From Rhizobium sp. CC-YZS058 (GTDB lineage: Bacteria; Pseudomonadota; Alphaproteobacteria; Rhizobiales; Rhizobiaceae), in contig NZ_JAYESJ010000001.1 in NCBI RefSeq assembly GCF_034720595.1, positions 4,019,501 through 4,083,500 of the forward strand: a DNA stretch of 64,000 bases. Reading direction: 5' to 3'. The first letter of the stretch is position 1, and every line of letters begins with the position of its first letter. Of the stretch, positions 40,961-51,064 are shown one piece after another. The position numbers were made by a program, and so were the translations under genes. The notes beneath the pieces were generated by a model. That model had not been told where the DNA came from and did not search any database. It saw nothing but the letters and a program-made list of their open reading frames with translations.

Positions 40961-41029
40961 CAGGAAAGTCTCGTCCGGGTTATGGCGCCCCCGCCCTGCA
41001 ACCCCGTCCTGACTTGTCACAGTCGAGAG

Positions 41030-41058
41030 CGCGGCCGCGCCGGTGGGGCGCGGCCGCG
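41030..41058 (-). other. Perfect GC hairpin between ndvB and opgC
   Basis: A 12-base perfect stem (CGCGGCCGCGCC with GGCGCGGCCGCG) and a five-base loop, seven bases after the ndvB stop on the minus strand. No T run follows, so it is more likely an attenuating or 3'-end-protecting structure inside the ndvB-opgC transcript than a full terminator. Confidence 0.6.
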
Positions 41059-41064
41059 TTCGTC

Positions 41065-44000
41065 TCAGTCTTGTTCGTCTTGGTCTTGTTTGTCTTGGTC
41101 TTGGGCACCAAGCAAAGTGCCATCATGCGCGTTTTTTATGACAGTTTGATCAACGCGGCTTACGATTTCCCCGTTTTCCCGCGTCACTGTCACCGCATGG
41201 GTCGCGCCGCCGATCGTCAGGCGGGCTGTGAAGCCGGTCCAGTCGGAGGGGAGGGCCGGATCGACGATCAGACGATCGCCTTCGCGACGCAGCCCGAGGA
41301 TGCCCTCGACCGCGACGCGATAGAGCCAGGCGGCCGAGCCGGTATACCAGGTCCAGCCGCCACGGCCGGTCAAGGCGCCCTCGCCATACACGTCGGCGGC
41401 GACGACATAGGGCTCGACCCGATAGAGATCGGCCTCGTCGCGGGTGAGCGCATGGGTGACCGGGTTCAGCATCTGGAAGGCTTTCCAGGCATCGTCGGAA
41501 CGCTTGAGCTTCGCGAGCGCCAGCACGACCCAGGTGGCGGCGTGGGTATATTGCCCGCCATTCTCGCGCACACCGGGCGGATAGGCCTTGATGTATCCGG
41601 GATCCTGTTCGGTGCCGGAGAGGGGCGGGGTGAAGAGACGGATGATCCGATGCTCCTCATCCGCCAGCCGCGCCATCACCGCATCCATCGCCTGCGAGGC
41701 GCGGGCTGGATCGCCCTCGCCCGAGAGCACGCTCCAGGACTGCGCGATCGAATCGATCCGGCATTCCTCGCTCGCGTCCGAACCGAGCGGGGTACCATCG
41801 TCATAGGTGCCACGACGATAGTGCCCGCCATCCCAGCCCGCCGTTTCGAGCGCCTGTTTCAGGCTTTCGAGATGGCCGGACCAGCGCTCGGCGCGGGCCT
41901 GGTCACCGCGTTCCTGGGCAATTGGCAGGAAGCTGCGCAGCGTGGTGGCGAGGAACCAGCCGAGCCAGACGCTCGTGCCCTTGCCCTCGATCCCGACGCG
42001 ATTCATCCCGTCGTTCCAGTCGCCGCCGAGGATCAGGGGCAGGCCGTTCTCCCCGGTGCGCTTGATCGCGAGATCGAGCGCGCGGGCGCAGTGCTCATAG
42101 AGGCTGGCCTTGGTCTCGGACGGTTTCGGCTGGAAGAAGCTGTCATGCTGGCCGGGCTCGAGGGCCGCGCCCTCGATGAAGGCGATCTCCTCGTTGAGGA
42201 TGGCGCGATCGCCGCTGACCGTGCAGTAATGCGCGGTCGCATGGCCAAGCCAGACCACATCGTCGGAGATCAGCGTGCGAACGCCGGCGCCGGTGTTGGG
42301 CAGCCACCAATGCAGCACGTCGCCCTCCGCGAACTGCCGTGCGGCAGCATTGAGGATTTGCGCACGCGCCAGCTCCGGCCGGTGCAGGATGAAGGCCAGC
42401 GTATCCTGCAGCTGGTCGCGGAAGCCGAAGGCGCCGCTGGCCTGGTAGAAGGCGGAGCGGGCGAGAATCCGGCACCCGAGGCTCTGATAGGGTAGCCAGC
42501 GGTTGATGAGGTTGTTGAAGGCTTTGTCCGGTGTCTCGACTTGGAGGACGCCGGTGAAGGCGTCCCAGTAGCGAGCATTCTCGTCCAGCACGGTCGAGAA
42601 CGGAATGCCGCGCGCGGCTTCCAGATGCTCGATCGCTTGGGCACGGCTGTCACCATCGCCCATATAGAGCAGAATTTCACGGCTTTCGCCTGGCTTCAGC
42701 GTCACGTCGAGCGAGAGGGCGGCGCAGGGGTCGCCATCCACATCCGTTCCGCCGGAGAGCGTCGCGCCCTCCAGGACGGACTGCGGTGCATAGATGCTCC
42801 CCGTCTTGCCCAGGAATTCACGCCTGTTGCCGGTGTGGCTGGTCGGCGTGTCGCTGAGCGCCAGATAGGCGGTCCGCCCGGCATAGTCCACGCTGTAGGG
42901 ATTGGTGGCCGACATCATGCCGGCTTCCGCATCGAACTGCGTGACGACGAAGGGAGCAGTGCGGGCGCGGTTGTTGCCCAGCACCCATTCGGCATAGGCA
43001 TAGAGCCGCAGCCGCCGCGTCTCGTTGGCATCATTGCGCAGCGTCAGGCGGCTGTAGCGCACTGGCAGGCTGCGGTGCACGGTCTGCACCACTTCGATCG
43101 CCAGCCCGTCCTGAACGCTCAAGAAGGTCGAGACGCCCTGGCTGTGGCGAGTTTCGAATGCGACGTCCGTGCGCCTGGACAGGGCGCCATAGGGCGTCAG
43201 GACCGCGCCGCTCGTTAGATCCTTGATGAAGATCGCCTCGCCCGGCCGGTTCGAAACCGGATCGTTGGTCCAGCTGGTCAGCTGATAGTCGCGCGAATTG
43301 CGGCTCCAGGTGAAGGCGGCACCTTCGGCGGCCACATGGAAGCCGAAGATATCGTTGGAGATGACGTTGATCCACGGATGCGGCGTGGCTTCGCCGCCGC
43401 GCAGGCGGGTCACATAGTCCCGGCCGTCGGTCGAGAAGCCGCCATAGCCGTTCCAGAAGTCCAGCCCCTCGCCGGAGATCTCGGCCGGCTCTACCGAGAG
43501 CGCCGTCGGCGCAGCGATCAGCGGCACGATCGACTGCGGCTTGTCCTTCTTCAGCTCCGGCGACGCGTAGAGCGATTCTGCACGGGCGATCTGGTCGGAG
43601 ATCTTGCCGTTGCGGGCGTGGAAGACCGCGCGCGAGGCGGACAGCAGCGCCGCCCAGGTGGCCGGCTCCATGATGTCGCGGCGGACGGCGAAGATATGCG
43701 GCCGGGCGCCATCGCTCTGGCTGCGCAGACGCAGGTTCTCGCACATCGAGTCGATGGCGTGCTGCATGTCCTGCGCATAGGTCGAGCCGCGCTCGTTGAC
43801 GATGACGAGATCGGCCAACACGCCGCGCGCCCGCATATATTCCTGCGCCCGCAGCCCTTCGCGCACGATCGCAAGATCGGCGTCGTCATTGATGCGGACG
43901 GTGAAGATCGGGAAGTCGCCCGAGATCGACAGCGGCCAGAGGGCGGATTGCGGCCCAAGCCCGGCGCGTACCGTGGCGCTGTCGGCCCGAAGTTGCATGT

Positions 44001-47000
44001 CGGGATAGACGAGATAGCGACCGAGCAGCTGGAAGCTGGCGGCTTCCTGCGAGGTGACGCCGACATGGCGCATCTGTACCTGGCTGCGGGTCCAGGCATG
44101 GATCAGCTCGTGGGTAAAGCTGTCCGGGTGGCGATAGCGCTCGACTGCGCGGTCGATCTCCTCGCGGTTCGGCGCGGCGATGGTCCAGAAGATGACGCTC
44201 ACCTTCTTGCCGGCCGGCACGCGAACCGTGCGGCGCAGCGCCATCACCGGATCCAGCGTAAATCCGTCCGTTCCCGACAGCGTCACGTCGCCGTCGAAGG
44301 CGCGGGCCTCTGCCAGTGTCCGGCCTTCGCCGATGAAGCGGCGACGGTCGGTCTCGGCCTCGGTCGGCCGATCGGTGCCGGCATTGTCGGCAATCAGATG
44401 CGCGACCTGCATATCCGGCTCGGAAGGCGTGCGCTTGTTTCGCGTCACGCGGATCACGTCGCCCTTCGGATCGATTTCCGTCTTCAGGAACATCTTGGCA
44501 AAGAGCGGATGCGCATTGTCGGTGTCATCGGTGGTCAGCACCGGCTCGGCATAGGAGGTCACCTCGATGAAGCGATCCTCGGCGCCGGTGTTGACGATCG
44601 TCAGGCGACGTCCTTCCGCATCGTGCTCGGTGGCCACGATGCATTCGACCTCGGTCGAGATATCGCCGACGACCTTCATGAATTCGGCCTTGTCGTCGCC
44701 GAAGCGGACGGTCGCCTTCTCGCCTTCCGCACGCCGGGGTTCGGCCGTCGCCGACCACCAGTCGCCGCTTGCCGTGTCCTTGAGAAAGATGAAGGTGCCG
44801 GTGCGGTCTTCGACCGGGTCAGGCTTCCAGCGCACGACGGTCTGGCCGTTCCAGCGCGAATAGCCGGAGCCGACGGCCGTCAGCATCAGCGCGTAATGAC
44901 CGTTCGACAGGAAGACGGCCTCGCGCTCCTTGGCGATCGGGTTCTTGATCGTGCGAACTTCCGGACGCAGAAGATCTTCCTGACCCTTGCCGAGCGCTTC
45001 CGGCTCGCGCTTGGTGTTCATGATCGGAATGTCACGCGGCGCTTTCTCCTGGAGCAGGAGTTCGGCGGCTTCGATCACCGGATCAGCGTGGAACCACTCG
45101 CGCAGCTGCCCATTGAAAACCACGTTGGCGACCGCTGCGATCGACATGCCATGGTGGTGCGCATAGTAGTTGCGCACCACGGCGCAGGTCTTGCCTTCGG
45201 GCACGCGCGTCGGCGTGAAATCCACCGCATCGTGATAGCCATAGACGCCCAGCGCACCGACGGCACGAAGACGCTCGAGGTTCGACAGCGCGGCTTCCGG
45301 CTCGTACATGCTGGCGAGGATCGATGCATAGGGCGCTATGACGGCATTCTGGCCGAGGCCGCGCTTCAGACCCAGCGTCGGTACGCCGAAATTCGTATAC
45401 TGATAGGTCAGTTCATGGTCGCGGGCGTTGAAGGCTGCTTCCGAAATGCCCCACGGCGTGCCGAGACGGCGGCCATGGTTCATCTGTTCGCGTACGATCA
45501 GATTGTTGGTCTGGTTGAGAATGCCGCCCTGGCGCTCCTGCATGACCAGCGGGGGCATCAGATATTCGAACATCGAGCCGGACCAGGAGATCAGCGCGCC
45601 CCGCGCCCCGATCGGCACCACCGGACGGCCGAGCTTGTACCAGTGCTCGGTCGGCAGGTCGCCCTTGGCGATGGCGAACAGGCTCGTCAGGCGGGCTTCG
45701 GAGGCGAGAAGGTCGTAGCAGGATTCATCGAGCTCGCCGCTGTTGACGCGGAAGCCGATGGACAGCAGCCGCCGCTCGGGCCGGAACAGGAAGGAGAAGT
45801 CCATCGAGAAGGCGAGATCGCGTGTGCGGTCGCGCAGGACGATCAGCCGGTCGCGCATCGCGTCGATCGCGCTCAGGTCGAAGACGCTGTCGGCAATATG
45901 GGCTTCGCAGGTGTTGACCAGCAGGCGCGCCCACTTGATCACGTCCTTGGTTTCCTTGCTCTGCACCTCGTGATCCAGATTGAGCGTCAGCTTCTCGATA
46001 TCGCGGGCAAGAACCGAAAGGTTGATGACCCGGATGGACGCGAATTCGTGCTCGCGCTTGACTGCTTCCAGCGCATTGCGGAAGCCGATCAGCCGTTCTT
46101 CCACGCGACGACGCAGGGGGCGCACCGTCTTGCGGTCGTCGGGAAGCTCGGCCAGCACCTCGGAGAGGATGGCCGCGACATCGCCGATCCCGTCCAGATT
46201 GCCCTGGACATGCGCCGAAGGCGCCTCCGCCCATTCGCGGCACATGGAGGACACGGCGATCAGATGGCCGGCGAGATTGCCGCTGTCGACGGCGGAGACA
46301 TATTTGGGCTCCATCGTCTCCAGCCGGTCGGTCGTGTACCAGTTGAAGAGGTGGCCGCGATACTTCGGCAGGCGGTCGATGGTGGCCACCGTTTCCTCCA
46401 GCCGGCGGATCGTCTCCTCGAAGCCGATCCAGCCGAAGGAGCGCGCGGACATGGCGGAGAGCAGGTAGACGCCGATATTGGTGGGCGAGGTGCGGGCAGC
46501 AAGAACGGGGTGCGGCGTTTCCTGGAAATTGTCCGGCGGCAGGAAGTTCTGCTCGGGCGTGACGAAATCCTCGAAATAGCGCCAGGTGCGCCGGGCGATC
46601 TTGCGGAACTCCGCCTTCACGTCTTCGGAGACCACCAGCTGGTCTTCCGTCTCGGCGGACTGGCTGACGAGCCAGGCAATGGCCGGCGAGAGGATCCAGA
46701 GCAGCGCGAAGGGAATGCCGATGAAGGGCAGGCCGGTGGCGGAGACGGCAGCGATGCCGACGGCGATGATCGCCAGGACCGGGGCGATCCACATGGTCCG
46801 GTAATAATCGAGTACGGTGCCGTGGCCGGCGCTCTGCACCGATGCGGCGGTGCGCCATTCGAGCATCAGCTTGCGGCTGACGAAGGTGCGGTAGAGCGCA
46901 CGCGCAATGGCGTCGGCCATCATGCCGGCGGAATGGGCAATGAAGACGATGCGCAGCGCGACCTGGGCATTGGCCGAGCGGATTTCGTCCAGCACGGCGT

Positions 47001-49608
47001 GGAAATGGGCGCGGGCGACGATGTCGTTGCGGCGCGGCATCAGGCTCGAAAGCAGCGAAAGGGTCGGCGCCACGAAGAGCGAGAAGATCAGCACCACCTG
47101 CCAGATGAGCGCCGCGGTCGGCTCCATCACGTACCAGCCGAGCACGGAGGCGCCGAGCCAGGCGACCGGGATCAGCGACCGGCGCAGGTTGTCGTACATC
47201 TTCCAGCGGCCGAGCATGGACAGCCCGTTGCCGGCGTTGAAGATATAAGGCAGCAGCTGCCAGTCACCGCGCGTCCAGCGATGCTGGCGCGACACTTCGA
47301 CCTCGTAGCGGATCGGGAAATCCTCGACCAGCTCGACATCGGTCACCAACGCGCAGCGGGCGAGCGAGGCTTCCAGAAGGTCGTGGCTGAGGATGGCGTT
47401 CTCCTCGATCTTGCCCTTGATCGCTGCCTCGAAGGCGTCGACATGGTAGAGACCCTTGCCCGTGAAGGTGCCCTCGCCCGCGAGGTCCTGGTAGACGTCG
47501 GAGACGGTGAAGACATAGGGGTCGATGCCGCGATTGGCCGAGAAGATGCGCTGGAAGGCGGACGCCTCGCTGCCGGTGGTGAGCGAGGGCGTGACGCGCG
47601 GCTGCAGGATCGAATAGCCCGAGGTGACCTTCTGGGTCTTCGGATCGACGATCGGACGGTTGATCGGGTGGTAGAGCTTGCCGACGAGCTTGGTCACCGC
47701 ATCGCGCATCAAGCGCGTGTCGGAATCAAGCGTCATCACATATTGCACGCCGTCCGGCACCTTGTCCGTACCGGCGATGAAGGTCGTGTCGCGGTCACCG
47801 CGCAGCAGAAGGTTGAGCTCGTGCAGCTTGCCACGCTTGCGCTCCCAGCCCATCCATGCGCCTTCGCTCTCGTTCCACAGGCGGCGGCGATGCAGCAGGA
47901 AGAAGCGCGTGCGGCCATCATGGGCATAGCGCTTCACCAGTTCGGCGATCTCGCCCTTGGCATAGTCGAGCACGTCGAGATCGGCGGCCGTCTCTTCCGT
48001 CGGGCTGTCGGCCCAGTCGCTGACGAGCGCGAAATAGATTTCGCCCTTCGGGTTGGCGAGATAGTGGACCTCCAGATTGCGGACGAGTTCGTCCACATGG
48101 TCGCGCTTGGAGATCATGCAGGGCACGACGACCAGCGTACGGGCCTCGGCCGGAATACCCTTCAGAAATTCATAGCCGACCAGGCGTGAGGGCGTGACGA
48201 AGAAGGTGACGACGGTGTTGAAGAGACCAGCCGCGCCTTCGGAGGCCGGCAGGGCGAAGAGCAGCAGGAGCAGCAGCTTGGCACCGGCCGGGATCGCCAT
48301 CGGGCTGATGAAGGCATAGACGAGGATCATCGCCAGAACGGTGAGCGCGATGTTCGGCCCGGCGATCGCCAGCCATTCGAGGCTGCGGGCGAAGCGAACG
48401 ATGCGCTGCAGCACGGTCGGCGTGTAGCCGATCGACTGTTCGAATTCGATCTTGCGGTTGCCGACCAGATAGTCGCCGACATTCGGCGCCATGACCGGTT
48501 GTCCGGTTTCCTCCTCGATCACCGACGCATCCGCCCGGGCCCGGGCCAGAGCGCGCTCGGTCACTTCGAGTTCGGTCAGGCCGGACCGCTTGGCCAGCTG
48601 TTCGATCGTGGTGCGGTATTTGTTGCGCGAGCCGAAATCGAGCGACATGTAGTCGGAGCCGTCACGCATGGCGGCATCGAGCTTGCTGACGCTTTCGAAC
48701 CAGACCGCCCAGTCATTGTCGTCGATCTCGCGCAGCGACCGCACGATGTTGCTCATCGTCGCATTGCCGGAGGAAAGGCGGTTCTGCTCGGCAAACAGTG
48801 CGGATTCGATATCGCTGCCGCGCTTCTCCAGCTGTTCTTCCAGCCAGGCGATGACGACGCGGCCGCTCTGCGAGCCGTCGCGCAGGCGGTACAGAAGTTG
48901 GGCGACGAAGGTATTGTCGGCCGTCTGCGCCTCGTAGTCCTTGAGCAGCGTCTGCGCCTTGTCCGGATCGCTCAGCCGCACGATCTGGTCGGCGACATCA
49001 TTGGCCTTGTGGCGCATGGCGCGCGACCGCTCGACGCGCATCGCCACACGGCGCAGATTCTCGATCAGGATGAAGCGGATGATGGAGGGAAGCGCCCAGA
49101 GCTCGCCGATCTTGAAGGTGCCGCCTTCGTGGAAGCCTTCGACCATCGCCGTCAGGCTTTCGCGCGAAACGGTGCTGTGCGTATGTGCGACATAAAGCCA
49201 GGCAAGCGCCATGGTGCGCGGGATGGTCGTGCCCGCCACATCGATCGTCGGCAGCTGGCGATAGAACTTGCGCGGAAAATCGCGCCGCACTTCCTGGATC
49301 GCTTCTTCGATCACATGGTGGTTGTCGAGCAGCCATTCGGCGGCCGGCGTGATCTGTGCGCCCTGCTCCACATCGGCCGCGGTGATCTTGTAGATCCTGA
49401 AGATCTCGGTTTCATTTTCCCGATGCCGCTGGCGAAACTCGAAGGGAAAGAAGGCCGGCAAGCTGTCCGCGCCGTTGCGGGCCAGATGCTCGCCACAGGC
49501 GCGCAACTCCTCGATCGACATATAGGTCGAGCGGATCGCGTCGTTGTAATCGAGAGCGGCGGGCTGGGCGTCGCGCGGCGCGGTGGCGGGAGTGGCGTGC
49601 TGGAGCAT
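41065..49608 (-). CDS. ndvB: Cyclic beta-1,2-glucan synthase (NdvB/ChvB)
   Basis: A 2847-residue inner-membrane protein that primes, elongates and cyclises periplasmic beta-1,2-glucan from UDP-glucose. The glycosyltransferase part has D628-S-D630 (TLDSDTRL) and Q775-H-R-W778, with membrane segments on both sides (about 430-480 and 830-960). The C-terminal half carries the glycoamylase-like and GH94 phosphorylase-like domains that control chain length. Loss in relatives causes defective osmoadaptation and symbiosis or virulence. A TTG start 11 codons upstream is possible. The last 12 residues are a Gln-Asp repeat. No RBS is obvious for either start. Confidence 0.97.
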   Translation of the reverse strand: MLQHATPATAPRDAQPAALDYNDAIRSTYMSIEELRACGEHLARNGADSLPAFFPFEFRQRHRENETEIFRIYKITAADVEQGAQITPAAEWLLDNHHVIEEAIQEVRRDFPRKFYRQLPTIDVAGTTIPRTMALAWLYVAHTHSTVSRESLTAMVEGFHEGGTFKIGELWALPSIIRFILIENLRRVAMRVERSRAMRHKANDVADQIVRLSDPDKAQTLLKDYEAQTADNTFVAQLLYRLRDGSQSGRVVIAWLEEQLEKRGSDIESALFAEQNRLSSGNATMSNIVRSLREIDDNDWAVWFESVSKLDAAMRDGSDYMSLDFGSRNKYRTTIEQLAKRSGLTELEVTERALARARADASVIEEETGQPVMAPNVGDYLVGNRKIEFEQSIGYTPTVLQRIVRFARSLEWLAIAGPNIALTVLAMILVYAFISPMAIPAGAKLLLLLLFALPASEGAAGLFNTVVTFFVTPSRLVGYEFLKGIPAEARTLVVVPCMISKRDHVDELVRNLEVHYLANPKGEIYFALVSDWADSPTEETAADLDVLDYAKGEIAELVKRYAHDGRTRFFLLHRRRLWNESEGAWMGWERKRGKLHELNLLLRGDRDTTFIAGTDKVPDGVQYVMTLDSDTRLMRDAVTKLVGKLYHPINRPIVDPKTQKVTSGYSILQPRVTPSLTTGSEASAFQRIFSANRGIDPYVFTVSDVYQDLAGEGTFTGKGLYHVDAFEAAIKGKIEENAILSHDLLEASLARCALVTDVELVEDFPIRYEVEVSRQHRWTRGDWQLLPYIFNAGNGLSMLGRWKMYDNLRRSLIPVAWLGASVLGWYVMEPTAALIWQVVLIFSLFVAPTLSLLSSLMPRRNDIVARAHFHAVLDEIRSANAQVALRIVFIAHSAGMMADAIARALYRTFVSRKLMLEWRTAASVQSAGHGTVLDYYRTMWIAPVLAIIAVGIAAVSATGLPFIGIPFALLWILSPAIAWLVSQSAETEDQLVVSEDVKAEFRKIARRTWRYFEDFVTPEQNFLPPDNFQETPHPVLAARTSPTNIGVYLLSAMSARSFGWIGFEETIRRLEETVATIDRLPKYRGHLFNWYTTDRLETMEPKYVSAVDSGNLAGHLIAVSSMCREWAEAPSAHVQGNLDGIGDVAAILSEVLAELPDDRKTVRPLRRRVEERLIGFRNALEAVKREHEFASIRVINLSVLARDIEKLTLNLDHEVQSKETKDVIKWARLLVNTCEAHIADSVFDLSAIDAMRDRLIVLRDRTRDLAFSMDFSFLFRPERRLLSIGFRVNSGELDESCYDLLASEARLTSLFAIAKGDLPTEHWYKLGRPVVPIGARGALISWSGSMFEYLMPPLVMQERQGGILNQTNNLIVREQMNHGRRLGTPWGISEAAFNARDHELTYQYTNFGVPTLGLKRGLGQNAVIAPYASILASMYEPEAALSNLERLRAVGALGVYGYHDAVDFTPTRVPEGKTCAVVRNYYAHHHGMSIAAVANVVFNGQLREWFHADPVIEAAELLLQEKAPRDIPIMNTKREPEALGKGQEDLLRPEVRTIKNPIAKEREAVFLSNGHYALMLTAVGSGYSRWNGQTVVRWKPDPVEDRTGTFIFLKDTASGDWWSATAEPRRAEGEKATVRFGDDKAEFMKVVGDISTEVECIVATEHDAEGRRLTIVNTGAEDRFIEVTSYAEPVLTTDDTDNAHPLFAKMFLKTEIDPKGDVIRVTRNKRTPSEPDMQVAHLIADNAGTDRPTEAETDRRRFIGEGRTLAEARAFDGDVTLSGTDGFTLDPVMALRRTVRVPAGKKVSVIFWTIAAPNREEIDRAVERYRHPDSFTHELIHAWTRSQVQMRHVGVTSQEAASFQLLGRYLVYPDMQLRADSATVRAGLGPQSALWPLSISGDFPIFTVRINDDADLAIVREGLRAQEYMRARGVLADLVIVNERGSTYAQDMQHAIDSMCENLRLRSQSDGARPHIFAVRRDIMEPATWAALLSASRAVFHARNGKISDQIARAESLYASPELKKDKPQSIVPLIAAPTALSVEPAEISGEGLDFWNGYGGFSTDGRDYVTRLRGGEATPHPWINVISNDIFGFHVAAEGAAFTWSRNSRDYQLTSWTNDPVSNRPGEAIFIKDLTSGAVLTPYGALSRRTDVAFETRHSQGVSTFLSVQDGLAIEVVQTVHRSLPVRYSRLTLRNDANETRRLRLYAYAEWVLGNNRARTAPFVVTQFDAEAGMMSATNPYSVDYAGRTAYLALSDTPTSHTGNRREFLGKTGSIYAPQSVLEGATLSGGTDVDGDPCAALSLDVTLKPGESREILLYMGDGDSRAQAIEHLEAARGIPFSTVLDENARYWDAFTGVLQVETPDKAFNNLINRWLPYQSLGCRILARSAFYQASGAFGFRDQLQDTLAFILHRPELARAQILNAAARQFAEGDVLHWWLPNTGAGVRTLISDDVVWLGHATAHYCTVSGDRAILNEEIAFIEGAALEPGQHDSFFQPKPSETKASLYEHCARALDLAIKRTGENGLPLILGGDWNDGMNRVGIEGKGTSVWLGWFLATTLRSFLPIAQERGDQARAERWSGHLESLKQALETAGWDGGHYRRGTYDDGTPLGSDASEECRIDSIAQSWSVLSGEGDPARASQAMDAVMARLADEEHRIIRLFTPPLSGTEQDPGYIKAYPPGVRENGGQYTHAATWVVLALAKLKRSDDAWKAFQMLNPVTHALTRDEADLYRVEPYVVAADVYGEGALTGRGGWTWYTGSAAWLYRVAVEGILGLRREGDRLIVDPALPSDWTGFTARLTIGGATHAVTVTRENGEIVSRVDQTVIKNAHDGTLLGAQDQDKQDQDEQD
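41068..41103 (-). repeat. 15-bp tandem microrepeat at the ndvB 3' end
   Basis: Two copies of GTCTTGTTYGTCTTG plus a partial third, directly before the ndvB stop. Read on the minus strand it encodes QDQDKQDQDEQD. Repeat slippage would add or remove five residues without a frameshift. Confidence 0.85.
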
Positions 49609-50044
49609 GGAGCGGGTTCTGGATCCAAAGCGGTGTTTCAAGGAGCGGCCGAAGCCGGGTCAGGCCGAAGCCTGGGTGTTCGTCAAGTTTGGCAGGACTA
49701 TGCCGGACTGCAGGACATCACGCGCGGCCGGGTCGAACGCATAGGGCTCGGCAAAAACGGTAAGCGGTGCGCGAGGGCCGATCGACAGGCTGGGTCATGG
49801 CGTGGGGGTGAGACGTGAAGACGGCATTTTTTAGCCTTTGCGCGCATCGCTTTCAAGCTGGGGAGGCGACAGCGGCGCGCCCAAGTGACCGGAAGACAAG
49901 CGGTTTGCAGCGCCGGGCATGCCGCTTTTCCTGTACCGAACGGCCGTTCATGCCCCATCATCGCCGCCCGCGCACAGTTCAACCCCGCGTTAACGCCGCG
50001 TCGCTGTAAAAGTTCCCGCTGTTTCAAGCGGAGTAGGGGCGTGT
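49609..50044. promoter_or_regulatory. Gap between ndvB and the LysR gene
   Basis: 436 bases between two minus-strand genes, expected to hold the ndvB promoter and leader. No strong hairpin, long repeat or recognisable operator was seen. Short frames on both strands have no RBS and look accidental. Confidence 0.5.
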
Positions 50045-50950
50045 TCATGCCGGTGGGTTCGAAATTTGCGACATGATCCACGCACGGAAGGCAAGGCCCG
50101 CCTGGTTCTCCAGCTTCCCGTCCGGAATGACCAGGTAATAATTGTTTTCCGTCTGGATCGGCAGGTCGAAGACCACGCGCAAGGCGCCGGTGCCGAGTTC
50201 GGGCTCGATCAGGTAGCGCGGCAGGAGCGCGAAGCCGAGGCCGGCAATCGCGCCCTCGATGACCATCGAAAACTGATCGAACCGGGTGCCGCGATAGGCG
50301 CCCTCGATCGGTGCATGCGTGGCCTCGAACCATTCCGCCCAGAGCTTCGGCCGAGTCGCAAGATGCAGCAGGGGGGCACCGGCGAGCTCACCCGGCTGCG
50401 TCGCAGGGAAGCGCTCGAGCAGGGCAGGGCTTGCGACGGGCACAGTCACCTCGCTGCACAGATAGTGGCAGGCCGCATGGGCCCAGACCGGCTGGCCGTA
50501 ATGGATCGCAAGGTCGAACATCTCCTCGCCGAAATCGAAGGGCCGCGAGCGTGAGGCGATGTTGAGGACCGTATCGGGATGGCGGGACAGGAAATCGGCG
50601 AGCCGCGGCGTCAGCCAGCGGCTGCCGAAGGTCGGCAATGTCGCAATCGACAGCGCATTGTCGGAGCGTGCGGCGCCCATGGCCCGCACCATCAACTCCT
50701 CCGACTGCGCCAGCAGCCGGCGCACCTCCGGCAGGAACCGCTGCCCCGCATCGGAAAGCACCACCCGCTGGCGGACGCGCTCGAACAGGAGCACGCCCAG
50801 CTGGCTTTCGAGATCCTTGATCTGCCGGCTCACCGCGCTCTGGGTCAGGTTCAGCTCTGCGCCCGCCTGGGTGAAGCTGCCGTGGCGCGCCGCGCATTCG
50901 AAGGCCTGCAGCGTCGCAATGTCCGGGATCAGCCGTCGCGTCAACCTCAT
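50045..50950 (-). CDS. LysR-type transcriptional regulator (GcvA-like)
   Basis: A 301-residue regulator with an N-terminal winged helix (LQAFECAARHGSFTQAGAELNLTQSAVSRQIKDLE, the LysR helix-turn-helix) and a two-lobed effector domain. The closest pattern is the GcvA/AmpR type. It is divergent from hglS across 114 bases, the classic arrangement for a LysR protein controlling the neighbouring operon. The likely effector is therefore a lysine-pathway intermediate, which is inference. Confidence 0.93.
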   Translation of the reverse strand: MRLTRRLIPDIATLQAFECAARHGSFTQAGAELNLTQSAVSRQIKDLESQLGVLLFERVRQRVVLSDAGQRFLPEVRRLLAQSEELMVRAMGAARSDNALSIATLPTFGSRWLTPRLADFLSRHPDTVLNIASRSRPFDFGEEMFDLAIHYGQPVWAHAACHYLCSEVTVPVASPALLERFPATQPGELAGAPLLHLATRPKLWAEWFEATHAPIEGAYRGTRFDQFSMVIEGAIAGLGFALLPRYLIEPELGTGALRVVFDLPIQTENNYYLVIPDGKLENQAGLAFRAWIMSQISNPPA

Positions 50951-51064
50951 TCCGCCCTCGCATGACCATAGTCAGAACGGTCGCAATCCATTCGCATTTC
51001 GGATAGATATGATCCGGATTGAGAATGATCGACCCATCCGATCCATATCGCGAGGCTTGCCGTC

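Noticed and set aside
41068-41103. CRISPR-like or regulatory repeat at the ndvB end
   Set aside because: The repeat units are adjacent without spacers and lie in the reading frame as Gln-Asp codons.
43336-48189. A 1617-codon open frame on the plus strand, antisense to ndvB
   Set aside because: It mirrors ndvB codon by codon, has no domain, no RBS, and the long opposite frame is expected from high-GC codon bias.
49158-49169. TTTCGCGCGAAA inside ndvB as a further parS variant
   Set aside because: Only a 12-base palindrome; the outer arms (GC and CG) do not match, and it lies in coding sequence.
49815-50009. Small plus-strand frame in the ndvB-lysR gap
   Set aside because: No ribosome site, no hydrophobic or domain pattern, and frames in the other phases are equally open.
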